A stretch of DNA of 12,653 nucleotides, from contig DCGO01000141.1 of NCBI GenBank assembly GCA_002314605.1, positions 11,754 to 24,406 of the forward strand, given 5' to 3'. The notes beneath the pieces were generated by a model that had not been told where the DNA came from, did no database searches, and saw only the letters and a program-made list of their open reading frames with translations. The position numbers and the translations under genes were made by a program. The DNA comes from Lentisphaeria bacterium UBA1776 (GTDB taxonomy: Bacteria; Verrucomicrobiota; Lentisphaeria; Victivallales; Victivallaceae). Every line of letters begins with the position of its first letter. Within the stretch, counting starts at the first letter, position 1. Shown here piece by piece: positions 1 through 7,289 of this stretch.

Positions 1-29
1 GCCGCCGGAATGAATTTTCAGAGGTCCCC

Positions 30-2231
30 TTAAATATCTTCGAAGCGGCGGCCTTCGCGGACAAATTTCTTCATCTCCTCTTCGGCAATCAGTCCGGCGT
101 CAAAAAGATTCTTCATGGACTTTTCCAGCGTCATCATGCCGTCTTTGGCACCGGTTTCCATGGCGCTGGTCAGCTGGTGGGTCTTTCCTTCACGGATCTG
201 GGCCTGCACCGGCGGGGTGGCCACCAGAATTTCGAAGGCCGCCACCCGGTGTTCCCCGTCCCGGGTGGGCAGAAGCCTTTGGGACACCACCGCCTGAAGC
301 GTTGCCGCCAGCTGAAGCTTGATCTGATTCTGCTGTCCGGACGGAAAGGAATCGATGATCCGGTCGATGGTCTGGGGCGCACTGTTGGTATGGACCGTCG
401 CCAGCACCAGATGCCCCGTCTCCGCCGCCGTCAGCGCCGCCGCCATGGTCTCCACATCCCGCATTTCCCCCACCATCACAATATCCGGCGCTTCCCGCAT
501 GGCCGCCCGGAGGGCCGTGGCAAAACTGAAGGTGTCGGCATGCAGTTCCCGCTGCTCGATCACGGACTGCTTATTGGCGTAAATGTATTCGATGGGATCC
601 TCAATGGTCACAATATGGCAGAACCGCCTGTTATTGACCTCCTCGATCAGACTGGCCAGCGTGGTGGATTTGCCGGATCCGGTGGGGCCGGTCACCAGGA
701 TCAACCCCTGTTTCTTCTCCATAAGCTGCGAGAGGATCGCCGGAAGCTTCAGGCTTTCCGGCGTGGGAATGCGGTTCTGGATCACCCGGGCCACCAGTGC
801 CGGGGTCCCCCGCTGATAAAAAGCATTGATCCGGAACCGGCAGACCGTTTCCGGCTCATCGTCCCGGACCCGCTTCAAGGTGGCGGAAAGGGCAAAATCC
901 AGTTCCCGCTTTTCCTCAAACTCCACCCGCTGCCGCCGGGTGACCACGCTGAAAAGCAGCCGGTCAACATCCGAAGAGTTCAGTACGGCCAGTTCCAGAG
1001 GCCGCAGGATCCCGTTCCACTTGAGAAGCGGTCTGGAACCGGCGGTCAGCACCAGATCGCTGGCTTCGTTGCGGACCGCCGCCCGCAGGAGGAGATTCAT
1101 GCTGATCTCCCCGTCCATTTCGCCATCCCCCCCGTTTTGACTGCGGCGGTTGGCAAAGAAATCGCTCCCCGACTCCATCCCCTCCAGCAAAAAGCGGAAT
1201 TCCTCCGGATTGGGGGAGGCTTCTTCCGCCGTTTCACGGGTGATGCGCTTTTTTTCCAGCAGCGACAGCAGAGCCCGGTTGAAGGTGACCATCCCGTAAG
1301 AGGCCCCTCCCCGCATCAGCGCTTCAAGGGCCGTGAAATCCCGTTCGGCAATCTTTTTCCGGGCGGTGGCCGTCCCCCGCATGATCTCAAAGGCGGGGAT
1401 CATCCCCCCCCCGGCGGCAGGAAGCAGCTGCTGGGAGAGGATCGCCTCCAGCGCCAGAGCAAGGTCCTGCGCCGCCTGTTCCCGCAACGCTTCCGGATAC
1501 AATCCGATCAGGCGCTCCACCGTCCGCACCGCATCCGCCGTATGGATGGTGGCGATCACCAGGTGCCCCGTCAGTGCCGCCGTAACGGCCACCTGCACGG
1601 ATTCGGCATCCCGGATCTCGCCGATGACGATCACATCGGGGTTTTCACGCAGCGCAAAACGGAGGGCACGGGCGAAGGCACCCGGCATGGAAGAGTCGAT
1701 CTCCCGCTGGGTGACCACCGACATCCCGTTTTCATGGAGATATTCCGCCGGGTCCTCGATCATCAGGATATGCCGCGGGAAACGGCGGTTGATGCTGTCC
1801 ACCATGGCGGCCAGGGTGGTGGTCTTTCCGGAACCGGTGGGGCCGGTCACCAGCACCAGCCCCCGCTCAAGGCCCCCCAGTTCCTCCAGAATTTCCGGCA
1901 GGTGAAAAACGGCAAAATCGATCTTGCTGCAGAGCATGATGGGGCGGACCGCCATGGCCGGACCGCTGATGGTGCTGAAGAAATTGATGCGGAAGCGTGT
2001 TTTTTCCAGCGCAAAGGAGCTGTCGAATCCCCCGTGTTCCTGATACAGAAGTTCGTTATCAGGCCCGAGGTGCTTTCTCCGGAAGGCATGGATCGCCTCC
2101 CCTTCCACGGGAGGAAGATCCGATGCGGCAAAACGGCCCGAACAGCGGAATGCCGGCGGGCGCCCGGCGGAAACCAGAAGATCCGAGGCTCCCATCTGAT
2201 CGGCAAGATGGAACAGCTCAAGAATGTCCAC
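30..2231 (-). CDS. pilT: Tandem PilT/PilU-like type IV pilus retraction ATPase (two ATPase modules in one frame)
   Basis: Secretion-superfamily ATPase of the PilT type, predicted to power pilus retraction at the inner membrane as a hexamer. The 733-residue frame holds two complete modules. Module 1 (about 1-350) has Walker A GPTGSGKT at 130-137, Asp box IEDPAEY near 158, Walker B VIGEIRD at 202-208 and His box TGHLVIATIHT at 221-231. Module 2 (378-733) has GPTGSGKS at 515-522, IEDPIEY near 543, VGEMRD at 587-592, TGHLVLATVHT at 605-615 and the PilT-like tail motif IREGKTHQL near 679. Module 1 lacks that tail and is more PilU-like. The start is GTG, preceded at 5 bases by AGGAGG. A usual PilT is about 350 residues, so this is double length. 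The modules are joined by a polar Gly/Asp linker (about 352-377) encoded across a G7 run. It is the last visible gene of the serA-dapB-lpxB-argC cluster. Family assignment is very secure; whether the fusion is real is open. Confidence 0.93.
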   Translation of the reverse strand: MDILELFHLADQMGASDLLVSAGRPPAFRCSGRFAASDLPPVEGEAIHAFRRKHLGPDNELLYQEHGGFDSSFALEKTRFRINFFSTISGPAMAVRPIMLCSKIDFAVFHLPEILEELGGLERGLVLVTGPTGSGKTTTLAAMVDSINRRFPRHILMIEDPAEYLHENGMSVVTQREIDSSMPGAFARALRFALRENPDVIVIGEIRDAESVQVAVTAALTGHLVIATIHTADAVRTVERLIGLYPEALREQAAQDLALALEAILSQQLLPAAGGGMIPAFEIMRGTATARKKIAERDFTALEALMRGGASYGMVTFNRALLSLLEKKRITRETAEEASPNPEEFRFLLEGMESGSDFFANRRSQNGGDGEMDGEISMNLLLRAAVRNEASDLVLTAGSRPLLKWNGILRPLELAVLNSSDVDRLLFSVVTRRQRVEFEEKRELDFALSATLKRVRDDEPETVCRFRINAFYQRGTPALVARVIQNRIPTPESLKLPAILSQLMEKKQGLILVTGPTGSGKSTTLASLIEEVNNRRFCHIVTIEDPIEYIYANKQSVIEQRELHADTFSFATALRAAMREAPDIVMVGEMRDVETMAAALTAAETGHLVLATVHTNSAPQTIDRIIDSFPSGQQNQIKLQLAATLQAVVSQRLLPTRDGEHRVAAFEILVATPPVQAQIREGKTHQLTSAMETGAKDGMMTLEKSMKNLFDAGLIAEEEMKKFVREGRRFEDI
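1098..1112 (-). promoter_or_regulatory. Internal Shine-Dalgarno and ATG at the start of the second PilT module
   Basis: On the minus strand GGGGAG (1107-1112) lies 6 bases before an in-frame ATG (1098-1100, Met378). Translation from here would give a 356-residue protein starting MNLLLRAAVRNEASDL, the usual length and N-terminus of a stand-alone PilT. It is either a working internal start or a relic of a separate gene. Confidence 0.6.
1127..1133 (-). repeat. G7 mononucleotide run at the junction of the two PilT modules
   Basis: Seven consecutive C on the plus strand, read as seven G in the gene, encode Gly367-Gly368 and part of Asp369. With one G fewer, the upstream frame would continue as MAKWTGRSA and stop at a TGA overlapping the internal ATG (ATGA). 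The upstream protein would then be about 377 residues. Confidence 0.9.
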
Positions 2232-2277
2232 GCAAGCCTCCTTTCCCGAAGATACCTCCTCCGGTATTCATGCAGGA

Positions 2278-3213
2278 CTATAGATTCATGCCGGTAACGG
2301 GATCCAGCCCCAGAACAATATTCATGCACTGAAGCGCCGCCCCCGAGGCCCCCTTCCCCAGATTGTCAAAACGGCTCACCAGCAGGATCCGGTCCTCATT
2401 GCCCGTCACCGTGACTTCCATGCGGTCATGCCCGGAAAGAGCATTGGCGGCAAAGAGGCCCTCCTCGTCCATGGATTCCATGTATTTCACGACCGGCCCG
2501 CTGTAAAGGTCCCGGTAAACCTGCCGGACATCCCCGATCCCGGCGCCATGGAGCAGATCTTCCCGGAAAAGCGGCACCGTAACGCACATGCCGCTGTAGT
2601 AATCCGAAACGATGGGACAAAAGACCGGGGCGGACGCAAGTCCGGAGATCCGGACCATTTCCTTCAGATGCTTGTGCTGCTGGGAAAGACCGTACTGCCG
2701 GGGGGCATCAAGCAGGGGACTCCGCCCCGCTTCCTCATACTGGGCGATCATCTTCTTGCCGCCGCCGCTGTAACCGGTAATGGAGTGGCAGGTCAGGCGC
2801 GTTTCCGCCGCGATCAGGCCCTTTGCAACCAGCGGCTGCACCAGAGAGATGAATCCGCTGGCATGGCACCCCGGCACCGCAATGCGTTTTCCGGTACGGA
2901 CCTTCGCCAGAAAATCCGGCCCAAGTTCCGGAAAACCGTAGGCCCAGCCGGGTTCGGTACGGTGGGCCGTTGACGTATCCAGGATCACCGTATCCGGGTT
3001 GGTCAGAAGCGACACCGATTCCCGGGCGGCCTCATCGGGGAGACACAAAAATGAAACATCGCTGGAATTGAGCATTTCCCGGCGTTTTCCGGTATCCTTG
3101 CGGTCCTCGTCGGAAAGGGTGAGAAGCTCAATATCCTTCCGGTCCGCCAGGCGCTCATAGATTCTGAGTCCCGTGGTTCCGGCTTTGCCGTCAATAAAAA
3201 CCTTTTTTTTCAT
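2278..3213 (-). CDS. argC: N-acetyl-gamma-glutamyl-phosphate reductase, short (type 2) form
   Basis: Catalyses NADPH-dependent reduction of N-acetyl-glutamyl phosphate to the semialdehyde, the third step of arginine synthesis, in the cytoplasm. At 311 residues it has the length and layout of the shorter ArgC type. The N-terminal nucleotide-binding start is FIDGKAGTTGLRIYERL (6-22). The catalytic cysteine is Cys116 in VPGCHASG, followed by the substrate loop GYSGGGKK (147-154). Near the C-terminus is the family segment NLGKGASGAALQCMN. The ATG follows the lpxB stop by one base, with AGGA about 10 bases upstream inside the lpxB end, so translation is probably coupled. Other arginine genes are not in the window, so argC sits apart from its pathway. 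Identification is secure; the subtype is judged from length and motifs. Confidence 0.93.
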   Translation of the reverse strand: MKKKVFIDGKAGTTGLRIYERLADRKDIELLTLSDEDRKDTGKRREMLNSSDVSFLCLPDEAARESVSLLTNPDTVILDTSTAHRTEPGWAYGFPELGPDFLAKVRTGKRIAVPGCHASGFISLVQPLVAKGLIAAETRLTCHSITGYSGGGKKMIAQYEEAGRSPLLDAPRQYGLSQQHKHLKEMVRISGLASAPVFCPIVSDYYSGMCVTVPLFREDLLHGAGIGDVRQVYRDLYSGPVVKYMESMDEEGLFAANALSGHDRMEVTVTGNEDRILLVSRFDNLGKGASGAALQCMNIVLGLDPVTGMNL

Positions 3214-3214
3214 C

Positions 3215-4411
3215 TCACTCGTCCTTTTTTGGATTGTCCGGCAATTCCGGAGAAATCGCTTTCCAGCACGCCTCCGCCGCCTGACGGCTGGCGCTGGAAC
3301 TGCTTTCGGGCATCAGAAGCCGGGTCATTTCCGCCATCCCGGCCTTCACTTCGGCACGGCGGGGACCGCCCGGCAGGATCTCTTCCATGGCCGGGACCAG
3401 TTCCTCCGGGCAGACATGATGCTGCAGAAACTCCCGGAAAAGCGTGCGGTTCACAATGATGTTCACCATGCCGAAAAATCCGCGGTAAAGCTTCACCACC
3501 AGCGAGGCAAGAAGGATCGTGATCCAGTTCATCCGGTAAACCACCACCAGCGGGAGCCCCGCAATGGCGGACTCCACCGTCACCGTGCCGCTGGCGGCAA
3601 GACCCGTCCCCGCAAGCTGTTGATAATATGCCGTTTCTCCGGTCACAAGCTTGATCTCCGGAAAATCCGGATCCGCCTTTCTGGCCTCATCATAATATTT
3701 CCGGCAGAGACTGGCGATCTTCTCCCGGGGGGCCGACAGCACGAACCAGAGTTCCGGATGGCGTTTCGACAGCTCTTTAACCGTGGCAAGCATGGGTTTC
3801 ATCAGGCGGGTGATCTCCATGGTCCGGCTCCCGGGCAGGAGCAGAATGCATCTCACATCCCGCTGGATGGTATTATCGTGCTTCTCCGCCATCAGGTCGA
3901 TCAGCGGGTGTCCCACAAACTCCGCCTGAAGCGGAGTCGAGGCAAACACATCCACCTCAAAGGGAAAGATCACCAGCATTTTGGAACAGAGTCTGGCCAG
4001 CACCGGCTTCCGCCACTTGCCCCAGGCCCAGATCTGGGGACACACATACCAGATCACCGGGATGCGGGAAATGAACATGGCAAAAAGGAACATGAGGTTG
4101 AACCCGGGGTAGTCGATCAGCACCACCGCGTCCGGCCTTTCTTTGCGGGCCCGGAAGACCAGCTTGAAATAGATCCCGATGAAGGTGAAAAGCTGCTTCA
4201 GAATCTCCACCACGCCCACCACGCCCAGTTCCGTGGAATCCACCAGCCGGTCGAATCCGGCCACCTCGCCCATGGCGGGACCGCCCATGCCGGCCAACCG
4301 GATGGTACGGCCCTTTTCCGCCGCAAGGTTCTGCATTTCCCGGGCCAGACGGGCACCGTACATGTCGCCGGATGCTTCGCCGGCAATGATCCAGAGATTT
4401 TTGTCTTCCAT
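3215..4411 (-). CDS. lpxB: Lipid-A-disaccharide synthase
   Basis: GT19 glycosyltransferase that joins UDP-2,3-diacylglucosamine and lipid X to make the lipid A disaccharide, acting peripherally at the inner membrane. Length of 398 residues is normal. Family motifs appear in order: AGEASGD at 10-16, GMGGP at 41-45, DYPGFN at 100-105, CPQIWAWG at 124-131, FVGHPL at 165-170, LLPGSR at 191-196 and ASGTVTVES at 273-281. Hydrophobic patches near 105-122 and 295-320 fit membrane association. The ATG overlaps the dapB stop by one base (TAATG), with a GGGG stretch about 8 bases upstream, which points to translational coupling. Its presence indicates a lipopolysaccharide-type outer membrane. No other lpx genes are in the window, which is unusual since lpxB often sits with lpxA or lpxD. 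Confidence 0.95.
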   Translation of the reverse strand: MEDKNLWIIAGEASGDMYGARLAREMQNLAAEKGRTIRLAGMGGPAMGEVAGFDRLVDSTELGVVGVVEILKQLFTFIGIYFKLVFRARKERPDAVVLIDYPGFNLMFLFAMFISRIPVIWYVCPQIWAWGKWRKPVLARLCSKMLVIFPFEVDVFASTPLQAEFVGHPLIDLMAEKHDNTIQRDVRCILLLPGSRTMEITRLMKPMLATVKELSKRHPELWFVLSAPREKIASLCRKYYDEARKADPDFPEIKLVTGETAYYQQLAGTGLAASGTVTVESAIAGLPLVVVYRMNWITILLASLVVKLYRGFFGMVNIIVNRTLFREFLQHHVCPEELVPAMEEILPGGPRRAEVKAGMAEMTRLLMPESSSSASRQAAEACWKAISPELPDNPKKDE

Positions 4412-5217
4412 TACTTGAGCCCCAGAACATCCTGCATGTCGTACATGCCGGCAGATGCGTTTTCCAGATAACAGACTGCCCGGAGGGCGCCTTTTACAAA
4501 AGTATCCCGGCTGGAGGCTTTGTGCGTAAGCTCGATCCGCTCACCGCCGGCGGCGAAGATCACCGTGTGATCCCCCACCACGTCCCCTCCCCGGAGCGAG
4601 TGCATCCCGATCTCCCGGCGGGTACGGGCCCCCACCAGACCGTTGCGGCCGTGGACCACATCCCGTTCATAATCCCGGCCGGTGGCCTTGCAGACGGCTT
4701 CGGCCAGACTCACCGCCGTACCGGACGGGGCGTCTTTCTTCTGATTGTGGTGCATTTCCACAATCTCCACATCATAATCCTCTCCCAGCAGCCGGGCGGC
4801 TTCCCCCGCCAGCTTGAAGAGGAGATTGACTCCCACACTCATATTGCTGGCCAGCACGATGCGGGCGCCTTTTTTCGTCAGGTCCGCCAGGCCGGACCGC
4901 TCTTCGGCGGAGAGCATGGTGGTGCCGATGACCATGCTGCAGCCTTTGGCGGCAGCGGCACGGGCAATGGCGATCACGCTTCCGGTAGCAAAGATGATGA
5001 CGGCCTTGGCCTTGGCCAGCGCCAGATCCACATCATCGGTAATGACCACATCCGCAGGACTGCATCCGGCCACGGAACCGGCATCCCTCCCCAGGAGCGG
5101 ACTCCCCGGGACCTCCAGGGCCCCGGCCAAAGAAAGTTCGGCGGACTCCATGATATTGGCGACCAGCCTCCGGCCCATGCGGCCGGCGGCTCCCACGACA
5201 GTGACAGGAATACTCAT
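4411..5217 (-). CDS. dapB: 4-hydroxy-tetrahydrodipicolinate reductase
   Basis: Reduces hydroxy-tetrahydrodipicolinate to tetrahydrodipicolinate with NAD(P)H in the diaminopimelate/lysine pathway, supplying peptidoglycan and protein synthesis. At 268 residues it is of normal size. The Rossmann start is VVGAAGRMGRRL (7-18). The conserved GTT is at 98-100. The catalytic stretch EMHHNQKKDAPSGTA (154-168) carries the HH pair, Lys160 and the DAPSGTA substrate loop. LRGGDVVGDH follows in the C-terminal domain. The nucleotide pocket has FATGS where many relatives have an FT-x-P type loop. The ATG is preceded by GGGAG at about 8 bases. It lies 28 bases after the serA stop and overlaps lpxB by one base, so it is the second gene of the cluster. 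Confidence 0.95.
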   Translation of the reverse strand: MSIPVTVVGAAGRMGRRLVANIMESAELSLAGALEVPGSPLLGRDAGSVAGCSPADVVITDDVDLALAKAKAVIIFATGSVIAIARAAAAKGCSMVIGTTMLSAEERSGLADLTKKGARIVLASNMSVGVNLLFKLAGEAARLLGEDYDVEIVEMHHNQKKDAPSGTAVSLAEAVCKATGRDYERDVVHGRNGLVGARTRREIGMHSLRGGDVVGDHTVIFAAGGERIELTHKASSRDTFVKGALRAVCYLENASAGMYDMQDVLGLK

Positions 5218-5245
5218 GATCTTGCTCCCGGAATATGCGTATTGT

Positions 5246-6811
5246 TCAGCAGGAAAACTGGAAAGCCCTGGTGGCCTTCACGGCTTCCCGGATCTTTTCG
5301 ACCAGCATTTCTGGAACCTCAACATTGGTCTTGATGACCGAGAGGGACTTGCCGCTCTCCACGTCCTGGGGCGCACGGATATCCATAATGTTGATGTTCT
5401 TTTCTCCCAGCAGACCGGCGATCTTGCCGATGACTCCGGGGCTGTCGGTATATTCCACAAAGAGGTGGTTGCCGGTGGGCTCCAGATACAGTCCGTCGAA
5501 ACGGGCGATCCGGGAGATCATCAGGTGATGTTCGGTAATGGTGCCGCGGACGCTGACCTTTTCGACGGTCTCCTTGCCGGCAAAGAGGTCAATGGTCATG
5601 GATTCGCCGTATTTCTTGTTGTTGTCCACTTCCCGGTTGACCAGTTCCACGCCGCTCTGACTGAAATACTTCTCCGCATCGGCGGGAGTATTGTCCTCGG
5701 CAAATTCCGCGGCAATGCCGGCTGCGATGGGAGGCGTCATCCACTTGGCGAAACCGGACAGCTTGCCGTAGAAGCTCGTCTCGATCCGGTTCGGATTGAG
5801 ACCGTTCAGGTATTTCTGAGCCAGACTCGTCAGGACGAAAGCCAGCTTCTGATACTGGGCGTCCAGTCCGTCGGGCAGAGCCTTGTTGACCACGCAGCTG
5901 GTAATGCCCTGCTCGAAATAAGCGATGGTCTGCTCGGCGGCACGGCAGGCGGCCAGGAGATTGGCTTCGAAAGTATTGGCCCCCAGATGAGGCAGCATGA
6001 TGTCGGCGATGTCCGCCACGGACTTGGGTCCGGCGGAGTCTTTGGGATAGACGTCGTTGCAGAAGAAAAGCTTCTTTTCGGCCTTGGCGGCACGGAGGTC
6101 GTCTTCATTGATGATGCCGGCGCGGGCGCAGTTGAGGAGGACTGCACCGGGCTTCATCAGTTTGAAGAGATTGCGGTTGATCATCCCGCGGGTCTCGTTG
6201 TTTTCAGGGATATGCAGAGAGACCAGATCCGCCTGAGCGAAGATCTCCTCCACCGTGCAGAGTTTGACCTTCAGTTTTTCAGCAGTGGCGGGGGCGATCA
6301 TGGGGTCGTAGCCAAGGATCTGGACATCGAATCCTGCAAGACGCTTCACCAGCAGCTGACCGATATGTCCGAGGCCGAGAATGCCGACGGTCTTGCCGGT
6401 AAGTTCGCGGCCCATGAATTTACTCTTTTCCCACTCCCCTGCCCGGGTGGAAATATCGCCGGGGACCAGGTGACGGTAAACGGCCAGCATCATGGCGACC
6501 ACTTCCTCGGCCACACCGTTGGAGTTGGCGCCGGGGGTGTTCATGACGTCGATATTCTTTTTGCGGGCGTATTTGATGTCGATGGTGTTGAATCCGGCTC
6601 CGGCGCGGACCACCAGTTTCAGGGACGGCAGAGCGTCGATGATTTCCGGGGTGACGTTTTCGCTGCGGACGATGAGCACCTCGGTATCGGGGTGCTGGGT
6701 CGCGAGTTCCGGAATCGGAGTACCAGGGGCAAGGATGACATTAAAGCCCTTGGCTGTAAGCATCTCCGCGGCGGACTTGTCGAGTTTGGTGGGGATCAAT
6801 ACTTTTCGCAT
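5246..6811 (-). CDS. serA: D-3-phosphoglycerate dehydrogenase with C-terminal ACT domain
   Basis: Oxidises 3-phosphoglycerate to 3-phosphohydroxypyruvate with NAD+, the first step of serine synthesis. The 521 residues match the long SerA type: substrate and NAD domains (about 1-305), an intervening domain (about 310-440) and an ACT domain from about 450 that typically senses serine. Visible motifs are RAGAGFNTID (69-78), the NAD loop GLGHIG (146-151) with Asp169 in GYDP ending the second beta strand, catalytic Arg230 in NCARAG, and catalytic His275 in PHLGANTFEA. The usual catalytic glutamate (DVF-x-x-EP in relatives) appears to be Asp258 in NDVYPKD. AAGGA lies 11 bases before the ATG. It is the first gene of the cluster, with its own promoter and a structured leader. 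Confidence 0.95.
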   Translation of the reverse strand: MRKVLIPTKLDKSAAEMLTAKGFNVILAPGTPIPELATQHPDTEVLIVRSENVTPEIIDALPSLKLVVRAGAGFNTIDIKYARKKNIDVMNTPGANSNGVAEEVVAMMLAVYRHLVPGDISTRAGEWEKSKFMGRELTGKTVGILGLGHIGQLLVKRLAGFDVQILGYDPMIAPATAEKLKVKLCTVEEIFAQADLVSLHIPENNETRGMINRNLFKLMKPGAVLLNCARAGIINEDDLRAAKAEKKLFFCNDVYPKDSAGPKSVADIADIMLPHLGANTFEANLLAACRAAEQTIAYFEQGITSCVVNKALPDGLDAQYQKLAFVLTSLAQKYLNGLNPNRIETSFYGKLSGFAKWMTPPIAAGIAAEFAEDNTPADAEKYFSQSGVELVNREVDNNKKYGESMTIDLFAGKETVEKVSVRGTITEHHLMISRIARFDGLYLEPTGNHLFVEYTDSPGVIGKIAGLLGEKNINIMDIRAPQDVESGKSLSVIKTNVEVPEMLVEKIREAVKATRAFQFSC

Positions 6812-6845
6812 TTTCGTATAGTTCCTTTCTGCGAGTGAAACGGGT

Positions 6846-6889
6846 CAGCCGACCGCCGGCTGATTTCCGGCATGCCGTAATGACGGCAT
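6846..6889 (-). other. Two adjacent hairpins in the serA 5' leader
   Basis: Two perfect inverted repeats lie between the predicted serA promoter and the gene. The promoter-proximal one (6872-6889) is ATGCCGT, four bases, ACGGCAT (7 bp stem). The next (6846-6862) is CAGCCG, GCGGT loop, CGGCTG (6 bp stem). The first would form almost at the transcript's 5' end. Neither is followed by a T-run, so they are not ordinary terminators. They could be a leader regulator, a 5' stabiliser or an operator in DNA. Pairing is seen directly; function is unknown. Confidence 0.5.
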
Positions 6890-6896
6890 ATGTCGG

Positions 6897-6926
6897 ATAA
6901 TATACACCTTTTTGCGTGCGATTCAA
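6897..6926 (-). promoter_or_regulatory. Promoter of the serA cluster
   Basis: On the minus strand TTGAAT (6921-6926) is followed by TATATT (6899-6904) at 16 bp, or TATTAT (6897-6902) at 18 bp. Transcription would start near 6890, about 80 bases before the serA ATG. No other convincing promoter was seen in the cluster, so it probably drives all five genes. Confidence 0.6.
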
Positions 6927-6936
6927 GAAAGATGCC

Positions 6937-6964
6937 TTGAAAATTCAGCAAAGGGGAGTATTGT
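6937..6964 (+). promoter_or_regulatory. Promoter of tRNA-Val
   Basis: TTGAAA (6937-6942), 16 bp spacer, TATTGT (6959-6964), with the mature tRNA starting 17 bases after the -10. Its -35 box lies only 10 bp from the -35 of the divergent serA promoter, so the two polymerases would bind back to back. Confidence 0.6.
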
Positions 6965-6981
6965 AAGGAAATTGCATTCCG

Positions 6982-7058
6982 GGGCAATTAGCTCAGTTGG
7001 TTAGAGCGTTTGCTTTACACGCAAAATGTCGGGGGTTCGAGTCCCTCATTGCCCACCA
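6982..7058 (+). tRNA. tRNA-Val (anticodon UAC)
   Basis: A 77-base cloverleaf. The acceptor stem is GGGCAAT/ATTGCCC. The D arm contains TAGCTCAGTTGGTTAGAG. The anticodon stem is TTTGC/GCAAA with loop TTTACAC, giving anticodon TAC at 7016-7018 (valine GTA/GTG). The variable loop is ATGTC and the T arm is GGGGG-TTCGAGT-CCCTC with one G-T pair. The discriminator base is A and the CCA end is encoded at 7056-7058. No paired or invariant position is missing. Confidence 0.96.
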
Positions 7059-7155
7059 TGTTTAAGTTCAAAATCATCATTTTGGTACCATCGGTATATT
7101 GTCCCAGGCGGTTTGCTCATGTTCTGAAAAATTGTTAGCACAAATTTTTCCGGAC

Positions 7156-7213
7156 AAAAAAATACCCGGTTTGCACAAGATTTCCCAAATGTGTAAACCG
7201 GGTGAGCGTTTTT
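7156..7213. terminator. Bidirectional rho-independent terminator
   Basis: A 13-base inverted repeat (7164-7176 with 7191-7203; ACCCGGTTTGCAC against GTGTAAACCGGGT, one wobble pair) has a 14-base loop containing a further ATTT/AAAT pairing. Read on the minus strand the stem is followed after one base by seven T, an excellent terminator for the GH20 gene ending 87 bases upstream. Read on the plus strand it is followed by GAGCGTTTTTG and can stop transcription from the tRNA. The rest of the gap (7059-7155 and 7214-7289) is AT-rich with only small weak stems and no gene. Confidence 0.85.
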
Positions 7214-7289
7214 GAATCAGTTATTTTGCCCAAAATGTGTCTGAACCTGGCTCCGACCACCATCATGGCCGAGTTCCCGTCCGGAAAAG

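Noticed and set aside
1..29. Start of a further cluster gene at the left edge
   Set aside because: The minus strand has a GGGGAC stretch after the pilT stop, but no ATG, GTG or TTG falls inside the window.
2220..2271. A 17-codon frame starting at ATG 2271 between argC and the pilT gene, with two GGAGG-like sites in the gap
   Set aside because: It has no ribosome site at usable distance and overlaps the pilT start; the second GGAGG serves the pilT GTG.
177..2297. A 706-codon open frame on the plus strand opposite the pilT gene
   Set aside because: It is antisense to an unmistakable ATPase gene, is rich in His, Gly, Arg and Pro as GC-rich shadows are, and shows no domain or plausible ribosome site.
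4814..6838. A 674-codon plus-strand frame opposite dapB and serA
   Set aside because: Shadow of two secure genes; its composition follows their codon pattern and no family motif is visible.
6812..6896. T-box or amino-acid riboswitch in the serA leader
   Set aside because: No T-box sequence, no attenuator with a T-run and no leader peptide were found; only two simple hairpins are supported.
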